Shown here: piece by piece, positions 1 through 11,900 of the stretch
How the letters are laid out: each line of letters opens with the position of its first letter
Numbering within the stretch: the first letter of the stretch is position 1
NCBI RefSeq assembly: GCF_904849725.1
Contig: NC_058520.1
Coordinates: 325,945,186 to 326,009,185, forward strand
Direction: 5' to 3'
Length of the DNA stretch: 64,000 nt
Source of the DNA: Hordeum vulgare subsp. vulgare
Taxonomy: Eukaryota > Streptophyta > Magnoliopsida > Poales > Poaceae
The notes under the pieces: model-generated
What the model saw: the letters and a program-made list of their open reading frames with translations, nothing else
What the model was told of the DNA's origin: nothing
The model's database searches: none
Program-made: the position numbers and the translations under genes

Positions 1-358
1 TTTTGTTTCTTTCACTAGAGGCACATATTTGCTTTTCGTGAAGGCACATGCTAGCTTTTGCGAAAGGCACAATTGTGCATCTTGGAAAAAAAACATATGT
101 TTTTCTTTCGTGAGAGGCACACATTTGCTTTTCGCGAAGACACATATTTACTTTTTTTGGGGCATAGATTTGCTTTCGTTGTGCCACTCAGAAATGAAAA
201 AATGCATTTTATTTCTTTCTTTCGAGATAGGCATGGACGCACATATTTGCTTCCGCGGGAGGCACATCTATGCCTCTTTGGAAGGGAGGAAACATGCCTT
301 CGACTCGCTTTTTTTCTTTCGGTATTTTTGTGAAAGAAAGTTCATGAAAATATATTAA
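1..358. repeat. degenerate short tandem repeat, GGCACA-rich
   Basis: A loosely repeated unit of roughly 20-35 bases recurs, built around GGCACA followed by a T-rich stretch and TTTCGTGA or TTCGCGAA. Examples begin near 21, 47, 66, 115, 148, 238 and 260. Units have drifted and spacing is irregular. Short ORFs exist on both strands but have low-complexity Phe/Lys/His composition and are by-products of the repeat. Similar GGCACA arrays are, from memory, common in Triticeae intergenic DNA; I cannot assign a family. The array may extend beyond the window's left edge. Confidence 0.55.
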
Positions 359-579
359 CATGTGATCTAGTTTTGAAGGTCTCGATGCGAGAAATCTGAT
401 GGTGAAAGTAGTTCGGAATTTGGAGACAAGGTTTGAGAGATAAAACATTATGAATAAACGAATAATCTATGGAAAAAGAGAAACACTCACGTTGCGACAA
501 GTGGTGCCCATGCAGCGCGCGAGTTGTTGCAACCTAGAAAAGTTGGGAGTGACCTTTGCAAGGGATACCCATTAATTAT
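359..579. other. intergenic, no feature recognised
   Basis: No coding frame or element boundary that I recognise. GC-richer sequence near 483-560 precedes the apparent 3' end of the LINE relic. Confidence 0.4.
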
Positions 580-1560
580 TATTTTTAGGGGTAAACCAAG
601 TACTATTCATCAAAGAACATAATAAGTGGGATACAATTCGGATCATAGAGTTATCCAAGCCACACATGACGTCCCTCACTCAGAGATGGAGGAAACTTGG
701 CTAGACTATGTGTGTCGAAATTGATCGCACGACTTTCAAAAGTAAAATTACACTAAAATTAAAGTGCTATAAGATTAGTTTCGCTAATGATGGCATTGTA
801 GCTTCCTAGGGCACCTTTGTTGATATCTCCTACCACTAGTTTGGAGTAAGAAGCGATGGCAAAATGTTGAAGATGCAAATCTCTAGCAATGGTGATAGCT
901 CCTACACGCAATGGCCTCGAGGCTCGTTGGATTATGCACTCCTTGTATCACGAGTGAAGAGTTGTTCAAAAAATTTCTTCTTTGGCTCCGCATACCGCTG
1001 CCATGGAACCGCCCCTTCACGGTCGCACCGAGCATCAACATGAACTTTGGCGTAACGTAGTGGTGGTGCCTTAGGCCGTTGGCGCCTAACTTGAGAAAGA
1101 TTTGATGGCCTCTCAATTATATGTGGACGAGTTTCTCTAACCATATCTAGTTCATCAATGAACCTCTTTTATAAATTATAGTTTGCTTGCAGTGTTAGAA
1201 ATATGCCCTCACGGATGGCCTTGCGTCTAGCACACCACATGCCTTAAAGAGTAACCAAAGATTCGCAAAATGTACATGTGATAATGATTTCATAAGTGTA
1301 AATAAGCATTGCTTAGCACTTGGTTCATAGGTAGTTGCCAGAATTTGAGTCAAGTCCTGGTCGACAATAGCCCAAGTACATCCTGACTTTGTGCAAACTA
1401 TCAATAAGTGTCTCCAGGAGTCGAGCACATCGCATAGTCCGCACAAACCATTGTCTTTCACGTGTTTGTAGGCCCTAACATCTTCCGTTGTGAGTGAATG
1501 TGTTGACAACCTCCATAGAAACAACCGTGCATTCGCCCAAACATGTGTCTTTCATAGCGA
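580..1560 (-). pseudogene. decayed LINE-type relic: zf-RVT plus RNase H-like domain
   Basis: Read on the minus strand, about 1530-1195 encodes the zinc-binding domain that follows reverse transcriptase in plant LINEs: a WRLSTHSLTT block, then CGLCDVLDSWRHLLIVC, with the Cys-x2-Cys and His/Cys spacing of the zf-RVT family. Further along (about 1116-720), pieces in different frames read as an RNase H-like RVT_3 domain: KVHVDA, then LEAIACR, then KLVVGDINKGALGSYNAIISE. Several frameshifts and stops separate these blocks, so nothing is translatable as a whole. A T-rich stretch near 575-590 is a plausible 3' end. It is separate from and older-looking than the LINE starting at 2995. It could alternatively be a relic of a stand-alone RNase H-like gene, since that domain pair also occurs outside LINEs. 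Confidence 0.6.
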
Positions 1561-2340
1561 TTTCCAAGCGTCTTGCTCGTCTCTGACGGTACTTGCGCCT
1601 TAATTAGTGACTTCGGTGCTTGTGCACTAGATGACTATCTATGGATCATCGTTCCAATTTAAGGCGCGCAAATCACACAAGACAATTGAAACGGGTCGGC
1701 CCATTAGCTAGGCAACTCCTTATTTGGTTTTGGCCACATTGAAGATTTCGGCTCACTCATATTGGTTTTTTCTCTAGATTGTTTTACTGTATTTTCTTTC
1801 GTTTTTATTTTTCCCTTTCATTTCCATTTTTTTCCTTTTTTAGAAAGATGTTCGTAAATTTTAAAAATAGTTTGGAATGTTAAAGTATTCGTGTTTGAAA
1901 TACAATCACAGATTAAAAAAATTTGTGTTTCAGAAAATGTTTGGGATTTTTCAAAAATTTATCTCAATTTTTATATTCACGTTTTAAAAACTATACATCA
2001 TTTCAAAAACAAGTTGTGTTTGTGAAAATATTCACATTTCTTATTTTTTGAAATTAGCATGTTAATAAAAGTTTGAAATTTCAAAAAGTGTACACTTTTT
2101 AAAAAAAAAAATGAGCCCACTAGCATTCAATTTTAGAAATAAAATCGTGAATTTTCAAAAAACCGAATTCGAAACGGTACGGCCTCCTGTTTGCTAGAGT
2201 ACCAGGTCTACTGCAGTGCAGTTTAGCTACATCACAGAGGATAGCTACATGGACCGGCCTAGTCGGTCGGAGGCTCTGCGCGAAAGTGCGCCAGTTTGAC
2301 GCACGCCTGCGACAAATAGGAGGGAGCTCCAAATATACAT
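1561..2340. other. AT-rich intergenic DNA, no gene
   Basis: From about 1740 to 2115 the sequence is AT-rich with repeated short blocks of the type TTTTAAAAA, TTTGAAAT and TTCAAAAA, suggesting a degenerate simple-sequence expansion. The rest is ordinary composition. Only short ORFs without recognisable domains occur. Confidence 0.5.
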
Positions 2341-2365
2341 TCCGGTGAAGGCTAACGTGCCAGGT

Positions 2366-2409
2366 GCCTTCGTGCCTAACTTTTTTTTTTTGAAAGCCTT
2401 CGTGCCTAA
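2366..2409. repeat. poly-T insertion flanked by a 14-bp direct repeat
   Basis: GCCTTCGTGCCTAA occurs at 2366-2379 and again at 2396-2409, perfectly repeated. Between them lies a 16-base insert consisting of a C, a run of T and GAAA. A 14-bp target duplication next to a homopolymer tail is the hallmark of LINE-type target-primed insertion. Here almost nothing but the tail was inserted. Confidence 0.55.
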
Positions 2410-2994
2410 ATTGGCAAGCATCCTGGTGACTAATCTTCTCTAATTCGCTTGTAAGATTAACTTTGTGTAGTTAGCACTCTTGGTTACTTGCAGATGTTGT
2501 TTGCAGCATTACGTCTGTGGCTGCTTACCAGGTCCATGCAACGCATCATCAATGCGAAAACAATAAAAATAACAACTGGCTGTTGGACTGTTGGTTGTGC
2601 TTGATCAGGACTGCCGTTGGCCTGATCTAAGATTCAATTACTTGCCGATCCCGAGGCAAGTCTCCATGCTGACAATATTGACGTGGTCACGCGCGTGTGG
2701 TCACTGTTTGCATGTGCAAACGTTGCAGGATCACGAGCTGGTTGTCGCCACCACAGGACGCCGCGGCACTGGAAATCGAGCGAGAAGATTTGCGCTCACG
2801 CACTGCTCCCATCAGTTTTGTCCACATCCTCTTTATTCCCTTCACTTTCTCCTGACCTCATGTGCTTGTCATGGCATCCTGATCAGTTCATCGCTGATCT
2901 GATGTTAGTCATGTACATGCGGGGTTTCGTGAGTTTCGCCGTGGTGATCTCGGCTCCAAGATCCTCAGAACTAGGATTGGTTGAACTAGGGATG
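2410..2994. other. intergenic, no gene recognised
   Basis: Two overlapping plus-strand ORFs of about 105 codons lie here (2591-2902 and 2683-3006). They overlap each other in different frames and show no recognisable domain, so I do not call a gene. Confidence 0.5.
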
Positions 2995-3009
2995 GTTTTT
3001 TTTTAAACG

Positions 3010-3289
3010 GGGGCAAAAGATTTGTCTCATATATTAAATAAGAGGAGAATAGAATTTTTATTACAAACCCCACACTACATAGAGCTCACTTTCCCGGTAT
3101 GATGATGCCCAACTGTTTTGCTTTTGATGTTGTTGAGCAAGATTGTTGTTGGCGTATTCTTGTGATGAAAGACGCACGCGTTTCACTTATTCCAAAGAAT
3201 CCATTCGACAAGCATCATAAGGGATGCCAATGCCTTCCTGTTGGGCTTGCTGTCATCGGATTTCTAGACCTATCAATCACTAACTGAAT
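3010..3289 (-). other. LINE 3' end region with tail
   Basis: A stretch without a clear frame lies between the zf-RVT segment and the T-run at 2995-3004. It corresponds to the LINE 3' end and untranslated region on the minus strand. It contains the GGGGGCAAAAGATTTG type of sequence that, from memory, often lies just before the tail of wheat LINEs. Confidence 0.55.
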
Positions 3290-4706
3290 TCTCAAGATGC
3301 CAACCTGAATTATTAAAGTCAATCAAGTGGAGCCAGTCGTTCACCATGCTCCAAAGACGGAGTGTGAACCGGCACTTATAGAACATATGGGGATCGGACT
3401 CCTCTACTTGCTTGTAGAGTGGGCAGAGGTTACAGTTCGGCCATCCTCGCTTGGCTAGTCGGTCGGCGGTCCAAATACGGTCTTGTGTAGCCAGCCAGGA
3501 GAAAAACTTGTCCTTGGGAGGGGCTCACACTTTCCATATCATTTGCTCCATTGCAGAGTAGACCGTACCCAGGAATTGGGCCTTGTAGGCGGAGTCCGCG
3601 GAGTATTGCCCTCTTCTCGTGTGCCTCCACAGGATATGGTCTTCTGCATGCTCATCGAGGTGAAGGCCTTGGATGGTGGACCAAAGGGTCACAAATTGTC
3701 AAATATGCTCCATGGTGAAGTTTGCGGAAACTTTGACCTTGGCAACCCATGCCCCATTATTGAGGGCCTCTCTCACCTTCCAATTTTTGCGCATAGAAGC
3801 CTCGAAAATGAGTGGAGCTAAATCCTTGGGTTTTTGGTTATTAATCCATGGAGCGTCCCAAAAAGGAGTTCTTGTGCCATTACCCATGGTGATGGTGGTG
3901 GAAGCGTAGAAGAGATTGAGGTCAATGTTGTCGCAGGGGTTATCCATGCCAACCCATAGTTTGGATGGCTCTTTCCATTCGAACCATGGCCATCTGAGCC
4001 GGAAAGCTCGCGCGAACTTTTTTGTGTTAAGCACACCAAGCCCTCCACGCTCGTATGGCCTGCATACCAAGTCCCAGTTGACTTTGCATTTTACCCCTGT
4101 TGTCTTGTCAGAGCCATCCCAAAGGAAAACTCTTTCCAATTTGTTGGTGTCGTGGAGGATGCTCTTGGGAACGTTGAGAGTCGTGATGTAGTATAGCACT
4201 TGGGACGAGAGCACCCATTTGACTAGAGTTGTGCGCCCAATGGAAGTGATGTTGCCACAATCCCAAGGAGTGAGCTTAGCAGCCACCTTATCCTCCAAAA
4301 TTTGGAAGTCCACCTTCTTCAGTTGTCGTACAGAGAGAGGAAGCCCTAGATATCTCATTGAGAATGAGGATATTTTGGCCGGCAGGTTGTGCAGGATAGG
4401 CGCCAAGTTGATGTTGCTGCATCTGATGGGAACTATCAAACTCTTCTGGAAGTTGGTTGCAAGGCCTATAACCTTGCCAAAGCAGTGAAGGATCTGAGCT
4501 AGCTGGTCAATATCCCTCTTGATCGGCGCCATGAAGACCGTCGCATCATCCACGTAGAGAGAGGTACGAACAGAGGCCCTTCGTCCTCGGATCTTGTGCA
4601 GAAGGCCCTACGTGGTGGCATTGTCCATGAGCCACTAAAGAGGGTCAATAGCGATGACAAACAGCAGCGGAGACAGAGGTTCTCCAGTAGCGGAGGCAGA
4701 GGTTCT
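3290..4706 (-). pseudogene. LINE ORF2, C-terminal part: RT palm/thumb and zf-RVT
   Basis: On the minus strand the piece opens right after the C1 insertion with the PLSPLLF region of RT (disturbed by a local duplication). The catalytic YVDD box follows at 4545-4556, then VFMAP and about 280 in-frame codons typical of LINE RT: FSMRYLGLPL, IGRTTLVKWVLSS, then VCRPYERGGLGV. Downstream, at about 3700-3290 and partly in another frame, comes the zf-RVT domain with the signature W-x-A-P-P-K and a CNLCPLY-type Cys pair. The frame change near 3700 and stops further on break it. It is the direct continuation of the RT segment at 18703-20613, from which C1 separates it. In a working LINE this enzyme would prime reverse transcription at nicked target DNA. 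Confidence 0.85.
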
Positions 4707-6089
4707 TGTAAGTGCATCTAGTGCCCTTAGTGATTTTGGTGGTTTGAAGACTTATATGTTAAGTATCTAATATGTTCATGAGTGTACACAGGATCTATAA
4801 GTCACTGAGGAGTTTGAGTTATACGATGAATATCGACCCCTAAAAATGTATATCTTCGGTTGAAGAGATTGGTCTTATGCTGAAGACTTTGTCGCGTAGA
4901 AATTGTGATGAAATTGATATTCCTCATGAAGATATTGAAGATGAGGAATTCGGTGTGTCCTGAAGAAAATCAGTTCGAAGACTTTGAAGCGTGAAGATTT
5001 ATTCTTTCTGTTTCATTTTCTTCACTCTTGAGTCATAGGAACACCGTACTGTTACAGGGGGTCAAGGTAATACTGCGGAATGAATTTCCTCATGATGCTC
5101 TACCCAAGCCTAAACCTACAAAAGCCTCAAGTGAGGAATATGAGAGACATGAGGACTCTCACAGTTGAGAGTCCCGACCGTTACCGCTATTTGCGCCACC
5201 TCACCGAACTTATCCACACCAACGGTCATAATACTTAAGGGCATTTATGTCGACTCGTGTCGAGATGCTCCCAGGCTATAAATAGCCGCCCCACAACCAT
5301 TAGCTGGTTGGCTTCTCCGCAAGAAACTGACACTTGTCATTGAGAGAAAACCAAATTCCTCAGAGTCTTCGAGAGTAAATCATCAGTGAGGAAATACCCC
5401 AAACACCAAACCACAAACCAAAAACCAAGTGATTGAGCATCACTGAAGAATTTGTTCATGTGTGGCCTCCTCCAAACGGTTAGGCGTCATGGTCTAGAGC
5501 AATCCAGCAGTCAATTGTGGATCGCCGGGTGACCAAGTTTGTGAGGGTTTGGAAGTATGCCCTGAAGACTTACCATGAGTGTTGAGTGAGGACTGTGTGT
5601 CCTTTGCTCAAGGCGAATACGGTAGGGACTGTGTGTCCCGAGACTGTGTGTCTTTTGGTTTCAATACCAAGCCGCTCCAAACCATACGTACAACTGTCAC
5701 AACAGTTGGAACTGGGTCATCAACCATTGTCTTCACTATGATACGGGTTCTATTTCTTCAACTCTTTCAATTACTCAATATTGTATGTTGAAGATTTTCA
5801 TTGTCTCTATTTGGAGAATTTGCTGAAGACTTTCTCTGAATTTCCTCAACCTCAAATTATTCACGATGGCTAATCCTGGCCTGCTTACTATGTGCCTGCG
5901 TACTGTGCAAACTGTTTTTCATAATCCCAATCGAGATAATGTTGTAGTATTACTTTGCACTCCTGATCCTTTGTTGTTTCCGCTGCAAGTTATTCATCAG
6001 TGAGGAATTTTCTCAAAAGGAATTTCCTCAACGACGAAATTCTAAAAATCTCATATTCACCCCCCTCTAGTCGATATAACACCCTTTCA
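4707..6089 (+). repeat. C1 5' LTR
   Basis: 1,383 bp, starting TGTAAGTGCATC and ending CCCTTTCA. It matches 17284-18697 throughout. Relative to the 3' LTR it lacks about 30 bases near 5465, where the 3' copy has GAACTGAAGCC and following sequence. The LTR contains a TATA box (5277-5285) and repeated ACTGTGTGTCC units near 5590-5650. Differences between the two LTRs would date the insertion. Confidence 0.92.
5277..5285 (+). promoter_or_regulatory. TATA box of C1 5' LTR
   Basis: TATAAATAG in a GC-richer context (GGC before, CCGCCCC after). It is conserved at the same LTR position in all four Copia LTRs of the window (17855, 44783, 57123), as expected for the U3 promoter driving the genomic transcript. 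Confidence 0.7.
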
Positions 6090-6091
6090 AT

Positions 6092-6103
6092 TGTTATCAG
6101 AGC
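6092..6103 (+). other. C1 primer binding site (tRNA-iMet)
   Basis: TGTTATCAGAGC, two bases after the LTR. The Copia consensus complementary to initiator tRNA-Met is TGGTATCAGAGC; C1 has a G-to-T change at the third base, while C2 keeps the consensus. Minus-strand synthesis would start here. Confidence 0.8.
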
Positions 6104-6156
6104 AAGGTACTCCGTTGTTCTGTGTGATTTTGGTTTAACCACCTCGAGTTTTAGTT

Positions 6157-8701
6157 ATGTCGACTGTAGGCATGATCAAGGTTATTGCAGGATGTCCTAC
6201 TTTCGAAGGAAAGGACTTCCCCTTCTGGAAGACCAAGATGCAGATGCATTTACAAGCAGTTGACAATGATCTTTGGTATATTGTGGAACATGGTGTTCCC
6301 TCCATTACTGCTACTGTCTCTACCACTGATGTGAAGAAATTCAAGCAACTTGATTCTCAAGTGAAGAATATAATTTGTGGCCATCCAAGCAAAGGTCAGT
6401 ATGGCACAGTGAATGCTTTGGGCTCAGCAAAACTAATCTGGGAAAGGATGTCCAAAGTCAATGAAGGAATATCAACTCAGCGTGACTCTCGTGTTGATGT
6501 TCTTCGCAATCTCTTCAATCGCTTCAAGAGACTTGACAATGAAAACTGCCAAGATACCTTTGATTGCCTCACTGACATCTCAAATGAACTACAAGCACTG
6601 GAGCTCGAGACATTAGTGACCATGAAGTTGTGAAGAAACTGCTAAGATCTTTGGATTCATCATTTGATACACTGGTTCTGATGACTCCAGAAAGACCAGA
6701 CTACAAGATGCTTGATCCTGCTGATATACTCGAAAGACTCAATACTCATGAAATCCAACAGGAAGAAAAGAGAGATCTATATGGACCAAGCTATTCTAGA
6801 CCTCGTGCACTCAAGGCCAAAGCAATTTCCTCATCTGAAGAAGAAGACTCAGATTGCAGCATTGGTGATCCAGAAGAACTTGGACAGGAGCTCGCAATGC
6901 TCGTGAGGAAATTCCAGAAGTTTACAAGACGTGGCCAGTTTGGTAAATCTTCAAGAAGAGATATGAGAAAATCAGAATCTTCATCTGAGGACTACAAGAA
7001 AAGAACTTGCCACAAGTGCAAGAAATCAGGTCACTATATTCCTGATTATCCTCGTTGGGTGAAGGAATGAAAGAAGAAGAAATAGAAGGATGAAAGTTCT
7101 GATGACTCGAAGAAAAAGAAGAAATCTTCAAAATCCTCATCCTCAAAGTCCTCATCGCACAAGAAGACTAGTTTCAGAAAGGCCCGGGCACTTATAGGCA
7201 AGGAAATGGATTCTGAGGCAAAATCTGAGGAATGTGATGAAGAGGAGGGTTCTGAAGAAGACCGAGTGTCTCGTGTAGCTAGTCTTGCACTGGCTACCAT
7301 ATTCGTGAGCAAGTCAATCTTCAACCTTGAAGAAAACAACAACGCCATCTATACTGATGACTATGTTGATGACTTCGCTCCAACATATTGCTTCATGGAA
7401 AATGGTTCAAAGGTACCGAATGATACTTCCTCCTCTGCTTCAAGTGACTCTGGACCTGATGATTATAAAAAACCCAGTTACAGTAAACTTGCCAACATTG
7501 CAACTAAACAACAAACTGCCCTTGAAAAGCTTCAGAAACTGCTAGACAGAAGCGATGACCTGTTGAATGATGAAATGAATCGTACCCAAATCCTCACTGA
7601 AAATATGAAAAGTCTTCAGTCCAGATTTGATAACCTTCAAGATCGTCATGGCACACTCCTCGCTGATCATGAGAAACTTTCCTATGAATTCCTTCAAAGG
7701 AAACTTGATCTTGAGAAATTGAGGATGTCTCATGATGATCTTCGAATGGAAAATGATTCATTACTCGATCAATAGACCAGTGCCGCTCAGGTTGAATTCA
7801 TTCCTCCATGTCTTAAATGCATCGAACGTGAAACCGCTAATTCTTCACCAGAATTATCAAATGCTTTTGTTGCTACAAATTCTTCAACTGCTTGTGTGGT
7901 ACCAAATTCCTCACTTGAGGAAACCACAAATGTCACTGACAAAAATGCAGGGTTGAAGGAATTGTATGTGAAAGGCATATACAAAAGTCTCAAAGGGCAT
8001 CAAACCCTTTGCGATGTGCTCAAAAAGCAGATTTTGAACAGGAATCCGAGGAAAGAAGGAATTGCCTTTGAAAGGAAACTGAATGCTGATGGGTCATACT
8101 GGAACCCTGAGCAGTATCCCAAAACCTCATGGGTTGCTTCTAAAGGGCCTCGTGTTGATCCATCCAATCTAACAGGCTTTGCATGTGAATTATCCTATTC
8201 CTCAGATGAGTCATTTGACTCCAACTATAAACTGTTCAAAAATCAATCCAGTGAAGTATTTGCTCGTTATGTTGGAACTAACTACAGGAATGGACCACCC
8301 CTCACGAGAATATGGGTTCCCAAAAGCTATTTGGAAAATCTTCAAGTGAATGTCCTCATGACATCACCCGTGAAGAATCTGAACCCCAGATCAAATTCCT
8401 CAGGTGGACCAAAGTCTTCAAGAGGATCAAAATCCTCAACTGGTCAAAACTATGCTCGTACACGTGCTAATGCTTCTGATATCAGGGAAATTATAAGGGA
8501 TATGAATATGAGCATTAATCCTCAAATCATTATGTTCATAAATCCTCAAAGAACTTCTCTACCTATTCATTTGAATACTCTAACCCCCCTATTGTGAAGA
8601 GAAGTTCATTAGCTTCAATGCCCCCTTTCTCATATGGTGCTCGCAGGATGATGAACTCTTTACCACCCCTTCAGATGTGGGTGGTGAAGAAATTGAACTA
8701 A
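6157..8701 (+). pseudogene. C1 gag (capsid/nucleocapsid polyprotein), broken
   Basis: The start ATG at 6157 is shared with C2. The N-terminal half is a Copia-type gag (FPFWKTKMQMHLQ, then LRNLFNRFKRLDNE). A one-base loss near 6605 shifts the frame, which resumes at about 6630. A CCHC zinc knuckle lies at 7008-7049, but its last Cys is Tyr (codon 7047-7049); C2 keeps Cys. A Ser/Lys/Glu-rich region follows, then a long coiled-coil segment (about 7480-7770) of LEKLQKLLDRSDDLLNDEM type. Stops interrupt at 7068, near 7083 and at 7773. The frame ends PLQMWVVKKLN with TAA at 8699-8701. Gag would form the particle around the RNA. The region 7833-8484 is present here and deleted in C2. Confidence 0.85.
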
Positions 8702-8926
8702 TCACTTCTGCAGGTCAGGTCTCCAGATGAAAATCATCATCTGAAGAATTTGCTAGAGACCTGAGGAAAATGCTTGATAGGACACAAGCTAACATTGATG
8801 AAATGATAACATTTCACATGTCCTCAAAATTACTGTTTATGATGAAATTCCTATCTCATGAAATTGATATCATATTCTTCAAGTCTGAAGCATATGAGAT
8901 GGTAAGCTGTACTAATTCATCTGCAG
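8702..8926 (+). other. C1 gag-pol spacer
   Basis: About 225 bases without a shared open frame lie between the gag stop and the first pol codons. The spacer ends GAGATG/GTAAGC, then CTGCAG/GATGAC, so splice-like signals sit right at the pol entry. C2 has the same arrangement at 47592-47814 (its CTGCAG is changed to CTATAG). Confidence 0.5.
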
Positions 8927-11900
8927 GATGACAAACCCAAGAGTACTGAGTGGGTTCTTGATAGTGGTTGCACACACCACATGACTGGTGACAAAAGCTT
9001 GCTGATGAATATGCCACTGACTCCATCACCACTCAAGCAAATCACTTATGCTGACAAAGGTAAAAGCAAGGTATTGGGACTTGGCGAAGTGGCTATTTCC
9101 AAGGACAGGCACATGGACAAAGTGATGCTTGTTGAATCCCTTGGGTTTAACCTCATGTCAGTCTCAATGCTATGTGATCTTGATATGGTATTTATCTTTG
9201 GAAAATATAGATGTGTTGTCATCATGGAATCTGACAGATCCAAAGTCTTCGAAGGTGTTAGAAGAGGGGACTTGTACATTGTTGATTTTTCTACAGGTCC
9301 TCAACCAGCCACTTGCTTACTAGCAAAAACCTCAGAAGGCTGGCTATGGCATCAAAGACTTGGTCATGCAGTCATGAGGAACTTGCACACGTTGGTGAAG
9401 AAGAAGCATGTCATTGGCATCGAATCAGTCAAATTCCTCAAGGACCACCTCTGCGGTGCTTGTGAGTTTGGAAAAATGACCAGATCCAAATACCCCTCGA
9501 AGACTATCATGACTACTACTCGTCCATTTGAATTGCTTCACATGGATCTATTTGTACCTACTCATTATGCCACTCTAACAAATTCAGCATCTCTATACGG
9601 CTATGTCATAAATGCTGATTATTCTAGATATACATGGGTGCATATCATTCTGTATAAAAAATGAAGTGCAGGAAGTCTTCAAACGATTTTCCTCAAGGGC
9701 TTCGACAAACTTCGGCCTGAAGATCAAACACATCAGGAGTGATAATGGGACAGAATTCAAAAATATAGGTCTTAATGATTATCTTGATGAACTTGGTATT
9801 ACTCAAGAGTTGTGTGCTCCTTATACTCCTCAACAGAATGGCGTCGTCGAAAGAAAGAACATGACTCTGGTTGAGATGGCACGAACCATGCTTGAAGAAT
9901 ATCGGACTCCTCGTCGTTTCTGGCCTGAAGCAATCAACACTGCTTGCCATATCATCAATAGGGTATATCTTCACAAATTGTTCAAGAAAACTTCATATGA
10001 ACTCATCACTGACAAGAAACCCAATGTAAGTTACTTCAAAGTCTTCGGTGCAAAATGCTGGATTAGAGATCCTCACCTTAGCTCAAAGTTTGCACCTAAA
10101 GCACATGAGGGTTTTATGCTCGGTTATGGAAAAGACTCGCACACCTACAGAGTCTTCAACAAGTATCACAACAAGGTTGTTGAAACTGTAGATGTGTGGT
10201 TTGATGAAACTAATGGCTCACGAAGAGAGCAATTTCCTCCTAATATAGATAAATTGACTCGTGAGGAAGCAATCAAGCTCAAAGCTACTGAAGACATTGT
10301 TCCTACTGAGGAAATTGCTGAGGAAATCACTCCCAACACTGATGAAAATCAAGAAGATGATCCTGAGGAAATTGCTCAAATTCCTCAGCCCAGACGAAAC
10401 CCTCAACCAGCTCATCCGAGGATTGCAAATGAAGTAGAACTTGACAAAATCCTCGATGACATCAACGTGCAGGTCCTCTCACTCGCTCAAAAGCTTCACA
10501 CTTAGTTAACTTTTGTGGGCATTCTTATTTTGTGTCTATCACAGAACCTTCAAAAGTTGCTGAGGCTTTCATGGAACCTGAGTGGATTCAAGCCATGCAA
10601 GATGAACTTCTTCAATTCAAGCTAAATGACGTGTGGGAGCTCGTCAAACGACCAGATCCTCGCAAGCACAATATCATCGGCACCAAGTGGATTTTCCGAA
10701 ACAAGCAAGATGAGGATGGTCAAGTGGTGAGGAATAAGGCACGACTTGTAGCCCAAGGCTACACACAGGATGAAGAAATTGATTTCGATGAAACTTTTGC
10801 ACCTATTGCTAGACTTGAAGCTATTTGAATACTACTTGCTTATGCTAATCATCATAACATTACTTTATATCAAATGGATGTGAAAAGTGCATTCCTCAAT
10901 GGTAAGCTTGAGCAAGAAGTATATGTTGCTCAGCCCCCAGGTTTTGAGGATCCAAAGAATCCATACAAAGTCTTCAGACTCAAAAGGCACTCTATGGCAT
11001 CAAGCAAGCCCCTCGGGCGTGGTATGATACATTGAAGGAATTCCTCATGAAGAAAGGCTTCAAACCTGGTTCACTCGATCCAACTTTTTTCACAAAATCC
11101 TATGACAATAAACTATTTGTGTGTAAAATATATGTCGATGACATCATATTTGGTTGTACTAACAAACGTTACAGTGATGAATTTGCTTACATGATGAGTG
11201 AAGAATATCTGATGTCTATGATGGGGGAGCTGAAATTCTTCTTAGGTCTTCAAATTCGTCAACAATGCAATGGCATCTTCACATCACAGGAGAAATACCT
11301 CAAGGATGTTCTGAGGAAATTCGACATGCATGAATGCAAAGGCACCAAAACTCCCATGCCTACCAACAACCACCTCTGCACTGACGAAAATGGTAAAGAA
11401 TTCAATCAGCAGGTATATCGCTCAATGATTGGCTCTTTACTGTATTTGTGTGCATCTAGGCCAGGAATAATGCTTAGTGTTTGCATGTGTGCTCGTTTTC
11501 AAGCAAAACCGAAGGAATCACACCATAAGGTTGTGAAACATATTCTTCGATACTTAGCTCATACACCAACACTAGGATTATGGTACCCCAAGGGCTCAAA
11601 TCTTCATCTCGTGGGATATTCTGATTCTGACTATGCTGGTGACCGTGTGGATCGTAAGTCAACTTCTCGCACTTGTCATTTCCTTGGAAGATCATTAGTC
11701 TGTTGGTCCTCAAAGAAGCAGAACTGTGTTTCTCTCTCCAGTGTCGAAGTTGTGTACATTGATGCTGGATCCTGCTGTGCTCAATTGTTATGCATGAAGC
11801 AAACCCTCAAGGACTACCGCATCAACATGAAGAATGTGCCTCTCTACTGTGACAATGAGAGTGCAATCAAGATTGCATACAACCCAATACAATACTCGAA

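Noticed and set aside
1..358. CACTA transposon terminal repeats
   Set aside because: The repeat looks vaguely like subterminal arrays of CACTA elements, but no CACTA terminus or 3-bp duplication could be found.
1740..2115. MITE or foldback element
   Set aside because: AT-rich blocks recur, but I could not find a pair of inverted termini with a target duplication.
2591..3006. Two plus-strand ORFs of about 105 codons
   Set aside because: They overlap each other in different frames, show no domain, and the second runs into the LINE poly-T tail.
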